Source: Rhodospirillaceae bacterium (GTDB taxonomy: Bacteria > Pseudomonadota > Alphaproteobacteria > Rhodospirillales > UBA2165). Taken from it: a stretch of DNA of 40,014 nt. The DNA is taken from assembly GCA_002723345.1 (NCBI GenBank), contig PBNV01000006.1:1-40014 (forward strand), in the 5' to 3' direction. The position numbers and the translations under genes were made by a program. Numbering within the stretch: position 1 is the first letter of the stretch; every line of letters starts with the position of its first letter. Shown in pieces: positions 25,788 through 35,280 of this stretch. A model generated the notes under the pieces. The model did no database searches. It was not told the DNA's origin and worked only from the letters and a program-made list of their open reading frames with translations.

Positions 25788-26191
25788 CAAATTGTTTATT
25801 CGAATCATAATTTTTTTGGTCGGGGTCGGCGATACAGAATACTCTCACAATCCTTGGTCACCCCAATTCCAGGTTTTGAACGGCTTTTGAAGCATGTTCA
25901 GAGGATGGTCTCAATATTTGGCCTCGTGCTCTAATATCAACCTTTTTCCTTCTGTATTTCCTCAACCCCCGAGACAACTTCTAACTTTACGGATCCCTGC
26001 GACTTTGATTGTCGGCCAGCAACTGAATGAGAGAGCGTATCGAAACAGATTCCCGGCGATCAGCGTTAAGTCTGCAACAGTGAAGTCCTCCGGAATTATC
26101 CTTGAAATTCATCTGGCTGGTGATACGTTCCGCGCGTCGTAGCGTTGCCGGTCCTGCAGGACCAAAAATGAATTACTTTGAGAGAAATTCC
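25788..26191. other. Intergenic region between the divergent nrdA and gatC units
   Basis: About 400 bases without a supported gene. An open plus-strand frame at 25894-26142 (82 codons) has no family match and no good ribosome-binding site. Another open frame runs in phase into gatC from 26102, but its first 30 codons are not conserved. The gatC promoter must lie here; none was clear. Confidence 0.45.
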
Positions 26192-26479
26192 ATGGCTCTT
26201 GATGAGGCCACTGTCCGAAGTATTGCCAAGTTAGCCCGCATTAGAATTCCTGAGGCCGAAGTTTCCAGTCTGGCTCAGGAACTGTCCAATATCCTCGAAT
26301 GGATTGAGCAACTGAACCAGGTGGATACAGACGATGTGATCCCTATGACCAGCGTGACTGATATGGTCATGTCAAAACGAACGGACGAGATCACAGATGG
26401 TGATTACTCGGACAAAGTTTTGGCAAATGCTCCAAATCCAGAGGGCCCGTTTTTTACTGTTCCCAAGGTCGTTGAATAA
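26192..26479 (+). CDS. gatC: Asp-tRNA(Asn)/Glu-tRNA(Gln) amidotransferase subunit C
   Basis: 95 residues starting [17 protein letters not shown], the standard GatC opening, with [19 protein letters not shown] and the C-terminal FFTVPKVVE. GatC clamps GatA and GatB together in the complex that converts misacylated Glu-tRNA(Gln) or Asp-tRNA(Asn) to the correct form. The start at 26192 has GAGAG about 7 nt upstream and matches family length; a longer frame from 26102 is rejected. The stop overlaps the gatA start by 1 nt (TAATG). Confidence 0.96.
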   Translation: MALDEATVRSIAKLARIRIPEAEVSSLAQELSNILEWIEQLNQVDTDDVIPMTSVTDMVMSKRTDEITDGDYSDKVLANAPNPEGPFFTVPKVVE

Positions 26480-27957
26480 TGTCTGATTTGACGGACGTAA
26501 CCATTGCAGCGGCGCGTGACGGCCTTACTCGCGGTGACTTTTCATCCGAGGAACTGACGGCAGCCCATATTAGTGCTCTCGAGGCGGCCCGCGACTTGAA
26601 CGCCTTCGTCACAGAGACGTCGGATATTGCTCTAGCGCGGGCGCGGGCCTCAGATGACCGCCGCGCCAGAGGAGACGCCGCTGGCCCCCTGGAGGGAATT
26701 CCGCTCGCCATTAAGGATCTGTTTTGTACTGAAGACGTGCTGACCACGGCGTCCTCGCACATTTTGGATGGCTATGTGCCTGCGTATGAGTCGACCGTTA
26801 CTCATAATTTACGAACCGCTGGGGCGGTCATGTTGGGCAAGACCAATATGGATGAATTTGCCATGGGTTCCGCAAACATTACGAGCTATTACGGTCCGGT
26901 CAAGAACCCTTGGTCGCTTGATGACGGCAAGGATCGGGTGCCGGGCGGGTCGTCCGGCGGGTCGGCCGCTGCGGTTGCCGCCCACATTGCCTTGGGCGCT
27001 GCCGGTTCGGATACTGGGGGCTCAATCCGCCAGCCAGCATCATTTTGCGGCATCGTTGGTATGAAACCCACTTATGGGCGGTGTTCTCGATGGGGTATGG
27101 TGGCCTTTGCATCCAGCCTTGATCAGGCAGGCCCGCTCACGAAATCAGTGCGCGATGCAGCGATCATGCTGCAAGGCATGGCGGGATATGATCCAAAGGA
27201 CTCCACTTCGAGCGATCAGCCGGTGCCTGATTTTGAAGCCGCATTAACTGGTGACATCAAGGGCATGAAGATTGGTATTCCTGCGGAGTACCGTATTGAT
27301 GGAATGTCAGCGGAAATTGAAGGGTTGTGGTCAAGAGGCATGGAGATGTTGCAAGACGCTGGTGCTCAGCCCGTGGATATCTCTCTACCGCACACAAAAT
27401 ATGCTCTGCCAACATACTATATTGTTGCGCCCGCCGAGGCATCGTCGAACCTCGCTCGCTATGATGGCGTTCGCTATGGACTAAGGGTGGATGGTGAAAG
27501 CCTAGAAGACATGTATGAGGCAACCCGTGGTAAGGGTTTTGGCCAGGAAGTCCGCCGCCGGATTATGATCGGGACCTATGTCTTGAGCGCCGGTTACTAC
27601 GACGCCTATTATGTGAAAGCACAAAAATTGAGAACGCTAATCTCCCAGGATTTCAAAAAAGCATTTCAAGAGGTGGATGCGTTGTTGACGCCAACTACAC
27701 CGTCTGCCGCGTTTGCGATCGGAGAACGCATGGACGATCCGGTCCAAATGTATATCAACGATATTTTCACCGTGCCCGCGAGCATGGCAGGCGTGCCTGC
27801 AATCTCGGTTCCCGCGGGTCTCTCGGCAGAGGGATTGCCGCTGGGCTTGCACCTCATCACGAGAGCTTATGATGAGAAAACCTTGTTCTGTGTCGCCGAC
27901 GTGTTGGAGGGGGCCGTCGGTTTTGAGGCTAAGCCGCCTTATTTGGAAGGCGTGTGA
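26479..27957 (+). CDS. gatA: Asp-tRNA(Asn)/Glu-tRNA(Gln) amidotransferase subunit A
   Basis: 492 residues of the amidase-signature family. The Ser-cisSer-Lys triad is present: Lys79 in PLAIKDLF, Ser158 in [15 protein letters not shown], and the nucleophile Ser182 in [16 protein letters not shown], at the same spacing as in characterised GatA. It hydrolyses glutamine and feeds ammonia to GatB. The gene overlaps gatC by 1 nt and gatB by 1 nt, a tightly coupled operon. No anomalies were seen. Confidence 0.97.
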   Translation: MSDLTDVTIAAARDGLTRGDFSSEELTAAHISALEAARDLNAFVTETSDIALARARASDDRRARGDAAGPLEGIPLAIKDLFCTEDVLTTASSHILDGYVPAYESTVTHNLRTAGAVMLGKTNMDEFAMGSANITSYYGPVKNPWSLDDGKDRVPGGSSGGSAAAVAAHIALGAAGSDTGGSIRQPASFCGIVGMKPTYGRCSRWGMVAFASSLDQAGPLTKSVRDAAIMLQGMAGYDPKDSTSSDQPVPDFEAALTGDIKGMKIGIPAEYRIDGMSAEIEGLWSRGMEMLQDAGAQPVDISLPHTKYALPTYYIVAPAEASSNLARYDGVRYGLRVDGESLEDMYEATRGKGFGQEVRRRIMIGTYVLSAGYYDAYYVKAQKLRTLISQDFKKAFQEVDALLTPTTPSAAFAIGERMDDPVQMYINDIFTVPASMAGVPAISVPAGLSAEGLPLGLHLITRAYDEKTLFCVADVLEGAVGFEAKPPYLEGV

Positions 27958-29408
27958 TGACTTATCTGATCGAAGGCCAGGCGGGTGAGTGGGAAGTAGT
28001 AATTGGGCTTGAAGTTCATGCTCAGATTGTATCGCGTGCAAAGCTCTTCTCCGGTGCGGCAACTGCCTTTGGCGCGGCACCCAACAGCCAGGTATCACTC
28101 GTGGATGCGGCTCTACCAGGCATGCTGCCGGTTATCAACGAAGTGTGCATCGAACAGGCTGTGCGGACGGGCCTGGGCCTGAGTGCACAGATCAATCTTC
28201 ATTCGGTGTTCGAGCGGAAGAACTATTTCTATCCTGATTTGCCGCAAGGTTATCAGATCTCGCAATACCTCAATCCGATTGTAGGTGAGGGTGTCCTAAC
28301 CCTGGAAATGCCGGAGGGGCAGCGGAAGATTGGTATTGAACGGTTACATATGGAGCAAGATGCTGGAAAATCCATTCACGACCAGGATCCCCAACGCACC
28401 TTTATTGATCTAAACCGGTGCGGCGTCGCGCTGATGGAGATTGTCTCTAAACCGGACCTTCGGAGCCCGGAGGAAGCCGGCGCCTTTATGCGCAAGCTTC
28501 GCTCGCTACTGAGGTATCTTGGCACATGCGACGGCAATATGGAGGAGGGGTCGTTGCGCTGTGATGCGAATGTCAGCGTGAGGCCCAAAGGCTCCGATGA
28601 ACTGCGCACTCGTGCCGAGATCAAAAACATCAACTCCATGCGCTTTGTCATGCAGGCGATCGAGTATGAAGCCGAGCGTCAGGTGGGTCTCTACGACAAT
28701 GGTCGCGATGTGGATCAGGAAACCCGACTATATGATCCTGACCGTGGCGAAACTCGGTCCATGCGATCCAAGGAGGAAGCTCATGACTACCGATATTTTC
28801 CCGACCCCGATTTGTTGCCCGTCGATCTCACGCAAGAATATGTGGACGAGATCCGGGCCAGTCTTCCGGAACTGCCGGATGCCAAACGACGTCGTTTCGT
28901 CATGGACTATAATCTGGCAGATGCGGACGCGATGATCCTAACAGCTGAGCGGGAGACAGCGGAGTTTTTTGAGGAAGTAGCTGACGGCCGGGATGCAAAG
29001 TTGGCATCAAACTGGGTCATTCACGAACTTTTCGCGATCCTCAAGAAAGACGGCAAGGATATTTCTGCGAGCCCAGTCACCGCCGCCGCTGTCGGCAAAC
29101 TTGTCGGTCTGCTGTCTGAGGGCACGATTTCCAATCGTATTGCCAAGGACGTTTTCGAGGAGATGGTGGCGACGGGTGGGGATCCAGAAGCAATTGTAGC
29201 AGAGAAAGACCTGACGCAGATCACTGATAACAGCGAGATTGAAGCCGCGGTCGACCAGGTCATCAGAGAGAATTCTGATCAGGCCCAGCAATTTAAAGAG
29301 GGCAACCATAAGGTCGCTGGCTGGTTTGTGGGCCAGGTAATGAAAGCAACCCAGGGCAAGGCTAATCCGCAAATAGTGAACGAACTGCTGCGCAAAAAAC
29401 TGGGCTAA
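27957..29408 (+). CDS. gatB: Asp-tRNA(Asn)/Glu-tRNA(Gln) amidotransferase subunit B
   Basis: 483 residues. Signatures are [58 protein letters not shown] and the C-terminal YqeY-like helical tail ([20 protein letters not shown]). GatB binds the charged tRNA, activates the side chain with ATP and accepts ammonia from GatA. ATG 27957 overlaps the gatA stop as TGATG; a GTG three bases earlier is an alternative. Its stop overlaps the stop of the convergent EamA gene (29405-29408), leaving no room for a terminator. Confidence 0.97.
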   Translation: MTYLIEGQAGEWEVVIGLEVHAQIVSRAKLFSGAATAFGAAPNSQVSLVDAALPGMLPVINEVCIEQAVRTGLGLSAQINLHSVFERKNYFYPDLPQGYQISQYLNPIVGEGVLTLEMPEGQRKIGIERLHMEQDAGKSIHDQDPQRTFIDLNRCGVALMEIVSKPDLRSPEEAGAFMRKLRSLLRYLGTCDGNMEEGSLRCDANVSVRPKGSDELRTRAEIKNINSMRFVMQAIEYEAERQVGLYDNGRDVDQETRLYDPDRGETRSMRSKEEAHDYRYFPDPDLLPVDLTQEYVDEIRASLPELPDAKRRRFVMDYNLADADAMILTAERETAEFFEEVADGRDAKLASNWVIHELFAILKKDGKDISASPVTAAAVGKLVGLLSEGTISNRIAKDVFEEMVATGGDPEAIVAEKDLTQITDNSEIEAAVDQVIRENSDQAQQFKEGNHKVAGWFVGQVMKATQGKANPQIVNELLRKKLG

Positions 29409-30397
29409 GGCCAGCTGAGCCGGAGAAAGGCAGCCAGGCCCTCCGGCAGGTCCACGAAATCAACCACAGAGCCAACGCTCATGGTGAGCGCCACTGCGCC
29501 AATAATTGTCGTGGCGACACCGACTAAGACCCATCCGTCAAAGATTTCGTGCTCCCGATTGATGAACCAGCCAAAAAGCGTTCTGAAGATACCCGTACTT
29601 TGCACAATGGGCGAGACAACGGTGACAGGGGCGACCGCCAGCGCCATGAAGCGCAGCATCTGAGAGATGCACACAAGGAGCCCCGTGAAGCTAAACCACC
29701 TCGCTGTATCGCGGTCCATTTCTAAGGCGTGGCGGAGGTGTTTGGGCCGCAGAAGATAGAGGATGAGAACCGAAAAAGCGGCAGTGTAGGCGATCAAGCC
29801 GCCAACCACGCCCGCGCTTGCTCCGGCGTTTTCGATACCCAACAATGCTGACCGGATCAGGATTGGGCTGGCCCCGAAGGCCAGCGCGCACAGGATGGCG
29901 AACCCATATCCCTCCAATAATTTCGGTTTGAACGTGGCCGTCGATGTGCCAGTTGCCGTTTTTCCTCGAACGGCCGGGGAGCACATGGACAAAAGCGGTC
30001 CGACAAGAATTAGGATGATGCCGAACACCCGGAGCGGTGTTAGAATCTCGTCCAAATAAAATATCGCTAGCGCTAACGTAATGATCAGGCTGGAGGAATG
30101 CACTGGGCCTACGAGATTGGCACCCATAGCCTTGGTAGAGCGATAGTTAGAATAGCGGCCTATAATGAAGTGGGTGACGCCGGCACCTGCCAAGAAAAGA
30201 AAATTGCTGGCGGGTAATGCGCTTAAGAGGCCAAATCCGCCAGAGACCAAAGCCGCGACCAGCAGTATGGGCATGCCGATCGGTATGGATACGGCGAGGC
30301 CTTGCGCCACGGTACCGCTCAGCACGCCGCGGCGTATGGCAACACTGTTAAGCCCAAACGTCGCTGCTGCCGCCAGGGCTAAAATCCCGCCTAACAT
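29405..30397 (-). CDS. EamA/DMT-family membrane transporter
   Basis: 330 residues, strongly hydrophobic, with about ten membrane helices arranged as two EamA repeats. The first begins [20 protein letters not shown], and the second after the hydrophilic break near residues 145-158 ([16 protein letters not shown]). The family carries amino acids, metabolites or drugs; the cargo is not evident. It starts 8 nt after the stop of the thioesterase gene on the same strand, so the two form an operon. The 3' end overlaps gatB tail to tail by 3 bases. Confidence 0.85.
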   Translation of the reverse strand: MLGGILALAAAATFGLNSVAIRRGVLSGTVAQGLAVSIPIGMPILLVAALVSGGFGLLSALPASNFLFLAGAGVTHFIIGRYSNYRSTKAMGANLVGPVHSSSLIITLALAIFYLDEILTPLRVFGIILILVGPLLSMCSPAVRGKTATGTSTATFKPKLLEGYGFAILCALAFGASPILIRSALLGIENAGASAGVVGGLIAYTAAFSVLILYLLRPKHLRHALEMDRDTARWFSFTGLLVCISQMLRFMALAVAPVTVVSPIVQSTGIFRTLFGWFINREHEIFDGWVLVGVATTIIGAVALTMSVGSVVDFVDLPEGLAAFLRLSWP

Positions 30398-30405
30398 GGG
30401 CTAGA

Positions 30406-30876
30406 TTATCCTCGCCGCTGTGGCTGGATGGTATCCGGCGGAACGACGTTATCCTGATAGGCTTGTAGGTGTGAACGCATGTTATCGTCAAAGGCGATAG
30501 GTTTCCCCGCTTTCATATCCAAGAGCACTTGTACTGATCGTGCTCGCATTCGGATTTCGCCCTCAACTGTGCCAATGAACCGAAGATGCAACGACGACGA
30601 CCCAAACTTGTCCAGGATTATAGCGATATCAAGCCGGTCGCCTAACACACACGGCTTGATGAACTGGCATTCGGTATGGGCTGTCGGTTGGCCTACCTGT
30701 TGGACCATGATCATCTCCGCAAAATTGATGCCGAGGCAGTTTTCGAACCATTCTTCGCTCACGGCTTGTATCATCTCAAAATAGCGCGGGAAAAAGACAT
30801 ACCCTGCGGGATCCGTATGGGTGAAGCGGATGAGAACCTGATGGCTGAAGGGCTCGGGGTTGGAGTAATAAGTCAT
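30406..30876 (-). CDS. Acyl-CoA thioesterase of the 4-hydroxybenzoyl-CoA thioesterase (hot-dog) family
   Basis: 156 residues. The N-terminal signature FTHTDPAGYVFFPRYFEM contains the catalytic Asp22 of 4HBT-type thioesterases, and the hot-dog helix EMIQAVSEEWFENCLGI follows. Members hydrolyse aromatic or short acyl-CoA esters in the cytoplasm. A possible Shine-Dalgarno GAGAGA lies 8 nt before ATG 30876. It is co-transcribed with the EamA transporter downstream (8 nt). The substrate is unknown. Proximity to the homogentisate operon at 32.6 kb might suggest aromatic acyl-CoA, but that is weak. Confidence 0.83.
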   Translation of the reverse strand: MTYYSNPEPFSHQVLIRFTHTDPAGYVFFPRYFEMIQAVSEEWFENCLGINFAEMIMVQQVGQPTAHTECQFIKPCVLGDRLDIAIILDKFGSSSLHLRFIGTVEGEIRMRARSVQVLLDMKAGKPIAFDDNMRSHLQAYQDNVVPPDTIQPQRRG

Positions 30877-31039
30877 GGTGCGGGTCTCTCTGATTTTATC
30901 CGATTGGACTTAATGGGACACATAGATGCGATCACTTTGGTGGTGTCTTTTGCATTAATATTTTGGAATAGCTCTAAGTTATTTTTGCCTTTTCCTTCAC
31001 GGAATTCCTTTTTTTGTGTTGTCACCCTATTATAGAGCA

Positions 31040-31153
31040 ATGGGCAACCTCAAAAACCATCTTCGCGTTTTTTTATATGCGGTCATTTGCGGCATGATCG
31101 CATATGGCTTCATTCAAGCGGGCATCGTTGTGCACCGTTTACTCGTATCCTGA
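31040..31153 (+). CDS. Possible small single-span membrane protein (37 residues)
   Basis: The ATG at 31040 opens a frame with a short basic N-terminus, MGNLKNHLR, then a hydrophobic span VFLYAVICGMIAYGFIQAG, and ends HRLLVS before TGA. Basic-inside followed by one helix is the look of a genuine small membrane protein. A TATTAT at 31029-31034 ends only 5 nt before the ATG, so if it is a -10 element the message would be leaderless. It ends 24 nt before the GTG start of the next EamA gene, so the two may be co-expressed. No family recognised; could be chance. Confidence 0.4.
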   Translation: MGNLKNHLRVFLYAVICGMIAYGFIQAGIVVHRLLVS

Positions 31154-31177
31154 CGGCAGGATCGAAGAGACCTATCC

Positions 31178-32077
31178 GTGGAACTCTGGTTTATCTTTAC
31201 ACTGGCGGCGGCATTTTTCCAGAATTTGCGGAATTCGCTGCAAAAATCCATCAACTCGGTTTTGTCCACGGCTGGCGCAGCATACACTCGATTTGCCTTT
31301 GGTTTGCCGCTTGCCATTATCTACTTCTGTTTTCTCCTATGGCAGGATCCTCAAAACCTCTCCTGGAGTTGGACCTTCGCCGGGTGGGCAGCATTGGGCG
31401 GGATCGCGCAAGTGCTGGCCATGTGGTTTCTGTTGCGCTCCTTCGCTCTTAAAAGCTTTGCCGTCGGCACGGCCTATTCCAAGACAGAAACATTTCAGAC
31501 GGCGCTTTTTACGATTGTGCTCCTGGGCGAAGCGGTGACCAGCATGACTTTCCTTGCCATCTTCATCAGTTTTTTCGGGGTGTGCTCTCTCTCACTCGCC
31601 AAAATGACTATCAGTCCCCGACAGTTTTTATTTTCTTGGGCCAATAAAGGGGCTCTCCTGGCGCTGGCAAATGGTGCTATGTTGGGGGTCTCGGCGGTGG
31701 CCTACCGAGGTGCGGCCCTGACCTTAGGCGGAGACAGTCCACTGCTGGCGGCGTCAGCAACATTGGTGACAGCGCTCGCGATCCAGACGTTTGTGATGAC
31801 AGCTTATCTTTTGGCGTTTGAGCCCGGCGAAATCACCAAAGTTTGGCGTAACCGAGCAAAAGCCTCATTCGTCGGCGCAGCCAGCGTGCTAGGTTCGGTC
31901 GGCTGGTTTACGGCGATGACGCTGCAAAATGCGGCCATTGTGCGAGCCGTTGGCCAGGTAGAGCTTATTTTTACCTTTCTAACATCGGTGCTGATTTTTA
32001 AAGAGAAAATTAATCGATATGAGGTGCTTGGCGCGCTCCTTATCGTCGGCGGTATTCTGGTGTTGCTCCTGGATTAG
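31178..32077 (+). CDS. EamA/DMT-family membrane transporter
   Basis: 299 residues with about ten predicted helices and two EamA-like halves; the second half begins near FSWANKGALLALANGAMLG. It ends RYEVLGALLIVGGILVLLLD, typical of the family. The start is GTG at 31178 (ELWFIFTLAAAFFQNLRNS). It is not a close copy of the other EamA gene at 29405-30397, sharing only the fold pattern. Cargo unknown. It is convergent with the MarR gene, whose stop lies 25 nt away. Confidence 0.83.
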   Translation: MELWFIFTLAAAFFQNLRNSLQKSINSVLSTAGAAYTRFAFGLPLAIIYFCFLLWQDPQNLSWSWTFAGWAALGGIAQVLAMWFLLRSFALKSFAVGTAYSKTETFQTALFTIVLLGEAVTSMTFLAIFISFFGVCSLSLAKMTISPRQFLFSWANKGALLALANGAMLGVSAVAYRGAALTLGGDSPLLAASATLVTALAIQTFVMTAYLLAFEPGEITKVWRNRAKASFVGAASVLGSVGWFTAMTLQNAAIVRAVGQVELIFTFLTSVLIFKEKINRYEVLGALLIVGGILVLLLD

Positions 32078-32102
32078 ATTGCGGATTTGGCGTCTTGCCA
32101 AG

Positions 32103-32564
32103 TCACAGCTTACTGGCTTTGGCTACTAATTTTAGCAGCAGTGCATCCAGCTGGTGGACCTCGGCATCCGACAACCCTTCCTTGAGGCTGGCTTCGAACG
32201 CTAGAGCCTCGGGCACGATTTGATCATAAATCTCCCGACCGACTTCTGTCATGTTAAGGACCGAATTACGACGGTCCGTGGTATCTATTTGCCGCGCTAC
32301 AAAGCCCATCTGGATCAAGCCAGCCACAGCTCGGCTCACCTGTACCTTGTCAAGGGCGGCGTGCTGGACAACATGAGAGGCCGAACAATTAGGTTTTCGC
32401 CCCAAAGCAAATAAAACCCGCCATTGCGGGTTAGAAATGCCAAATCGTTCGCCATATGCTTGCGAAAAAGCCGCGCCAACGAGTTTCGCCAGGACTGCCA
32501 AACGGTAAGGCAGGAAGTCTTGAAGTAGGAGAGGGGCATCGGTAGTCGTTAAACTGTCAGGCAT
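32103..32564 (-). CDS. MarR-family transcriptional regulator, probable repressor of the homogentisate operon
   Basis: 153 residues from ATG 32564. The winged-helix core is clear: ISNPQWRVLFALGRKPNCSA, then VVQHAALDKVQVSRAVAGL for helix-turn-helix recognition, and the wing MGFVARQIDTTDRRNSVLNM with the conserved DxRx pattern. A longer frame begins at 32633, but its 23 extra codons are read out of the palindromic operator and promoter region, so the shorter start is preferred. It is divergent from hmgA, with a perfect 26-bp palindrome in between. It probably senses homogentisate or a related aromatic acid; the ligand is inference. Confidence 0.88.
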   Translation of the reverse strand: MPDSLTTTDAPLLLQDFLPYRLAVLAKLVGAAFSQAYGERFGISNPQWRVLFALGRKPNCSASHVVQHAALDKVQVSRAVAGLIQMGFVARQIDTTDRRNSVLNMTEVGREIYDQIVPEALAFEASLKEGLSDAEVHQLDALLLKLVAKASKL

Positions 32565-32577
32565 ATCAAAATAATAA

Positions 32578-32606
32578 TTGATAATAGTTTCAAATGAAAC
32601 TATTAT
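32578..32606 (+). promoter_or_regulatory. Predicted promoter of the hmgA operon
   Basis: TTGATA (32578-32583) and TATTAT (32601-32606) are separated by exactly 17 nt, the sigma70 optimum. The predicted start of transcription is near 32613, giving a leader of about 39 nt that contains GAGGG upstream of the hmgA ATG. Almost the whole promoter lies within the 26-bp palindrome. Confidence 0.6.
32581..32606. promoter_or_regulatory. 26-bp perfect palindrome, probable MarR operator
   Basis: Arms ATAATAGTTTCA (32581-32592) and TGAAACTATTAT (32595-32606) are exact inverted copies around a central AA. Size and symmetry suit a MarR dimer. It covers the spacer and -10 of the hmgA promoter and lies just upstream of the marR start, so one site could control both directions. 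Confidence 0.7.
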
Positions 32607-32651
32607 TTTCAATAGTGGGGAGAAATATTCCATCCAAAAGAGGGTAAGATC

Positions 32652-33959
32652 ATGGACACGACGATTTCCGTGACCACCGAGTATCAGAGCGGGTTCGGCA
32701 ATGAATTTGCCACGGAAGCCTTACCTGGGGCTCTGCCAAGAGGCCGTAATTCACCGCAGAAAGTTGCCTACGGCCTCTATGCTGAGCAGTTTAGCGGCAC
32801 TGCGTTTACGGCGCCCCGGGATGATAACCTTCGGACCTGGTGTTACCGCATACGGCCATCGGCTAAGCATATGCCTTTTACGCAAATTTCGAACGGGTTG
32901 CTCCGGGGTGCGCCTTTTGATGAAGCGCCGCCCTCGCCAAACCAAATGCGTTGGGACCCGTTGCCCATCCCTGCAGAACCAATGGATTTTATTGAGGGCC
33001 TGACCACGCTGATGGGTGCCGGGGATGGCAGTACGACTGGGCTGGCCATTCATCTGTATACTGCGAACAGTTCCATGGAGGCCCGTTATTTTTACAATGC
33101 GGATGGCGAAATGCTGTTCGTGCCCCAGCAGGGCAGGCTCAGGCTTCTCACTGAACTGGGGACAATGGACGTGTCGCCTAATGAAATTGCAGTCGTCCCG
33201 CGCGGTGCAAAGTTCAAAGTGGACCTCCCGGATGGGCCCAGCCGTGGATATTGTCTCGAAAATAATGGGGCCGCTTTGAGGCTTCCAGATTTGGGCCCGA
33301 TTGGTTCAAACGGCCTCGCCAACCCTAGGGATTTTCTGACGCCCGTCGCAGGGTTTGAGGATCTTGAGGGAGATTTTAGGCTTACGGCCAAGTTTGGCGG
33401 TAATCTGTGGGAAGCACCTATTGGTCACTCTCCGCTGGATGTCGTGGCATGGCATGGTAACTATTCACCTTACAAATATGATCTGGCAAATTTTAACGCG
33501 GTAAGTTCTGTAAGCTTCGATCACATCGACCCCTCAATCTACACAGTATTAACCTCTCCGTTGGGTCCCGCAGGAATTGCGAATGTCGATTTTGTCATTT
33601 TTCCACCCCGATGGCTTGTAGCAGAAGATACTTACAGGCCACCGTGGTTCCACCGTAACATCATGAGCGAATTTATGGGCCTTATCCATGGTGTTTACGA
33701 TGGCCGTGAAGAGGGATTTGTGCCTGGAGGATCTAGCCTTCATAACAGCTTTGCTGCGCACGGCAATGATGCGGAAGTCTATGAAAAGGCCAGTACAGCT
33801 GAATTAAGCCCTCAATTTTTGGATGGCACCATGGCTTTCATGTTCGAAACTCGGCATCTTTACCGGCCTACCAAATTTGCTTTTGATACACCGGCGCTGC
33901 AGAAAAATTATTACGAGTGCTGGCAGGGACTGCAGAAACACTTCAACGGGAAACCATAA
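32652..33959 (+). CDS. hmgA: Homogentisate 1,2-dioxygenase
   Basis: 435 residues, family length. It opens the ring of homogentisate to maleylacetoacetate with Fe(II) and O2. The iron ligands are His334 and Glu340 ([16 protein letters not shown]) and His370 (NSFAAHGND), each exactly one residue lower than in the human enzyme. [20 protein letters not shown] is the typical N-terminus. GAGGG lies about 8 nt before the ATG. It is first in an operon with fahA immediately following, controlled by the divergent MarR. No maleylacetoacetate isomerase gene lies within the window. Confidence 0.98.
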   Translation: MDTTISVTTEYQSGFGNEFATEALPGALPRGRNSPQKVAYGLYAEQFSGTAFTAPRDDNLRTWCYRIRPSAKHMPFTQISNGLLRGAPFDEAPPSPNQMRWDPLPIPAEPMDFIEGLTTLMGAGDGSTTGLAIHLYTANSSMEARYFYNADGEMLFVPQQGRLRLLTELGTMDVSPNEIAVVPRGAKFKVDLPDGPSRGYCLENNGAALRLPDLGPIGSNGLANPRDFLTPVAGFEDLEGDFRLTAKFGGNLWEAPIGHSPLDVVAWHGNYSPYKYDLANFNAVSSVSFDHIDPSIYTVLTSPLGPAGIANVDFVIFPPRWLVAEDTYRPPWFHRNIMSEFMGLIHGVYDGREEGFVPGGSSLHNSFAAHGNDAEVYEKASTAELSPQFLDGTMAFMFETRHLYRPTKFAFDTPALQKNYYECWQGLQKHFNGKP

Positions 33960-35267
33960 ATGACCCTACTCAACGACACCAATGATCCCGCTCTAAAGAG
34001 CTGGGTGGCCTCTGCCAATGAGGTTGGCTGCGACTTCCCAATCCAAAACCTGCCCTTCGGCGTTTTTCGCCGCGCTGGGTCCGATGAGGCCTATCGGGGA
34101 GGGGTGGCCATCGGAGATCAAATCCTAGATTTGAGTGCTGCGGTGGCTGGCGGCTTGCTGTCGAGTGCAGCGGCAAAGGCTTGTGAAGAACCAACCCTTA
34201 ATACCCTTATGAGCCTCGGGCGGCCCGCGTGGTCGGATCTGAGGGCGCAGCTGTCTGCCGTGTTGCGGGAAGGTGGCCGCCAAGAGACTGGCGCAGCCTG
34301 CCTCGTACCTATGGCCGATGCAGAAATGACAGTTCCAGCTAAGATTGGTGACTACACGGATTTTTACTCCTCCATCAACCACGCAACGAATGTTGGTAAA
34401 ATGTTTCGGCCCGATAATCCGTTATTACCTAACTATAAATACGTGCCGATCGCTTATCACGGCCGATCATCTTCCATTCGTATTAGCGGCACACCCACCA
34501 AGCGGCCAATGGGTCAGCTCAAAGCCCCGGATGCCGAGATGCCGGTTTTTGCCGCTTGCAAACGCCTTGATTACGAGACCGAACTAGGCGTTTACGTGGG
34601 GCCGGGAACAGCGCTAGGAACAACCGTTCCTCTGGAAAAAGCTGAGGACCATATTTTTGGCATGTGTATTCTAAATGACTGGTCCTCGCGGGATATCCAG
34701 ACCTGGGAATATCAACCGTTAGGACCTTTTCTCGCTAAAAACTTTTCGTCCACAATTTCACCGTGGGTCGTGACCTTGGAGGCGTTGGCTCCCTACCGGC
34801 AGGAGGTCTACTCGCGGCCGGATAGCGATCCAGCGCCGTTACCTTACCTCACCAGCAAGGATCACGAGGCGAGTGGCGGCCTCGATATTCGCTTGGACGT
34901 GGCCGTGGCGACCGAGGCCATGCGGAAAAATGGGCTCGCCCCACAAACCATCGGAACGCCTGAATTCAAAAACATGTATTGGACAATTTTCCAAATGTTC
35001 ACCCATCACACGAGTAATGGTTGTGATTTCAATCCCGGGGATTTTTATGGCACAGGGACCATATCCGGCACCGGCGCAGATGAATGCGGCAGTATCCTGG
35101 AGGTCTGCAAAGGCGGCAAGGCTCCCATTGATTTTCCTGGGGGTGAGACACGTACTTTCCTGGAGGATGGTGACGAAGTGATCATGCGAGCTTGGTGTGA
35201 GGCAGAAAGCAAGCCTCGCATTGGCTTTGGAGATTGTCGATCCCTAATTACCCCTGCAAACGGTTAA
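33960..35267 (+). CDS. fahA: Fumarylacetoacetase
   Basis: 435 residues. It cleaves fumarylacetoacetate to fumarate and acetoacetate, the last step of tyrosine/phenylalanine breakdown. Motifs: [20 protein letters not shown] with the catalytic His141, [40 protein letters not shown] and [11 protein letters not shown]. Its ATG follows the hmgA stop with no gap (TAAATG), so the two are translationally coupled. The isomerase step between HmgA and FahA must be supplied from elsewhere or occur with glutathione. Confidence 0.97.
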   Translation: MTLLNDTNDPALKSWVASANEVGCDFPIQNLPFGVFRRAGSDEAYRGGVAIGDQILDLSAAVAGGLLSSAAAKACEEPTLNTLMSLGRPAWSDLRAQLSAVLREGGRQETGAACLVPMADAEMTVPAKIGDYTDFYSSINHATNVGKMFRPDNPLLPNYKYVPIAYHGRSSSIRISGTPTKRPMGQLKAPDAEMPVFAACKRLDYETELGVYVGPGTALGTTVPLEKAEDHIFGMCILNDWSSRDIQTWEYQPLGPFLAKNFSSTISPWVVTLEALAPYRQEVYSRPDSDPAPLPYLTSKDHEASGGLDIRLDVAVATEAMRKNGLAPQTIGTPEFKNMYWTIFQMFTHHTSNGCDFNPGDFYGTGTISGTGADECGSILEVCKGGKAPIDFPGGETRTFLEDGDEVIMRAWCEAESKPRIGFGDCRSLITPANG

Positions 35268-35280
35268 GGATTATGGTCCT

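Noticed and set aside
25894..26142. 82-codon plus-strand frame upstream of gatC
   Set aside because: No family similarity and no ribosome-binding site; composition looks like intergenic DNA.
26102..26191. Extended N-terminus for GatC (30 extra codons)
   Set aside because: GatC proteins begin with the [13 protein letters not shown] sequence. The extra codons are not conserved, and a better ribosome-binding site precedes 26192.
32565..32633. Extended N-terminus for the MarR regulator
   Set aside because: The extra 23 codons are read from the palindromic operator and the hmgA promoter, and the product would be longer than usual for the family.
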